Part shown: piece by piece, positions 12,601 through 12,681 of the stretch
Position numbering within the stretch: the stretch's first letter is position 1
Layout of the letters: each line of letters opens with the position of its first letter
Assembly (NCBI GenBank): GCA_003560355.1
Contig: PWIP01000033.1
Location: 1 to 12,681, forward strand
From: Candidatus Dojkabacteria bacterium
GTDB taxonomy: Bacteria > Patescibacteriota > Dojkabacteria > SC72 > T1SED10-24
Reading direction: 5' to 3'
DNA length: 12,681 nt
The notes under the pieces: generated by a model
Databases searched by the model: none
What the model was told of the DNA's origin: nothing
The model's input: only the letters and a program-made list of their open reading frames with translations
Position numbers and translations under genes: made by a program

Positions 12601-12681
12601 CTAGTATTTAAACTTCAAAACACCATCTTTAATATCAACACTATCCTTAACAAACTGACTTGAAAGAAATCTATCTAAAGC
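12601..12681 (-). CDS. C-terminal end of an unidentified minus-strand gene (runs off the right edge)
   Basis: The minus strand is open from the window edge to a TAG at 12601-12603, giving 26 residues: ALDRFLSSQFVKDSV followed by DIKDGVLKFKY. The alternating hydrophobic ending (DGVLKFKY) loosely recalls the C-termini of Clp/HSP100 ATPases (…V.DGKLVF), but 26 residues are too few to assign. It points toward the + strand gene ending at 12576, leaving 24 nt in which I see no terminator hairpin. The open frame, the sensible amino-acid mix and the convergent layout support it being real. Confidence 0.5.
   Translation of the reverse strand, partial: ALDRFLSSQFVKDSVDIKDGVLKFKY

Noticed and set aside
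1..12681. UGA-to-glycine recoding (code 25)
   Set aside because: No in-frame TGA occurs in any recognised gene, so the window gives no positive evidence of reassignment.

Overview
The window is a gene-dense, AT-rich bacterial chromosome segment. Its longest gap is 81 bp. There are no IS elements, CRISPR arrays or tRNAs. The sequence suggests a Patescibacteria/CPR-type organism, possibly a Dojkabacteria- or Microgenomates-like lineage. That placement is inferred from protein style, tight packing, few Shine-Dalgarno sequences and a class A PBP with a C-terminal Ig-like domain; no 16S gene is present to confirm it. The standard bacterial code fits: no gene needs TGA as a sense codon, and all 14 stops seen are TAA or TAG.

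Region 1 (1-6095, + strand) is the classical translation cluster thrS-infC-rpmI-rplT-pheS-pheT, in the order known from E. coli. thrS is cut by the left edge. The cluster appears subdivided. A promoter-like -35/-10 pair lies before rpmI. Between rplT and pheS there is an AT-rich hairpin followed by a -10 box only 6 nt from the pheS ATG, which suggests a leaderless pheST transcript.

Region 2 (6092-9985, - strand) is an envelope cluster, reading dgkA-like lipid kinase, then an unrecognised two-TM membrane protein, then a class A penicillin-binding protein. The kinase probably recycles undecaprenol and the PBP polymerises and cross-links peptidoglycan, so the middle protein may belong to the same process. 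The PBP gene ends convergently on pheT and the two stop codons overlap.

Region 3 (9986-11298) is a 26-bp divergent promoter followed by hisS. The hisS frame is interrupted by an in-frame TAA; six nucleotides later an in-frame ATG continues the homology. The gene may be a nonsense mutant, carry a sequencing error, or encode a two-chain HisRS made by reinitiation.

Region 4 (11299-12681) holds an orphan OmpR-type response regulator with all REC residues intact, an unrecognised 164-aa protein whose 5' end carries a canonical G-quadruplex motif that stands out in this AT-rich DNA, and the last 26 codons of a minus-strand gene running off the right edge.

I see no clearly new multi-gene system. 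The best leads are the split hisS, the repeated -10-to-ATG spacing that suggests leaderless expression, the unknown membrane protein between dgkA and the PBP, and the G4-bearing orphan gene.
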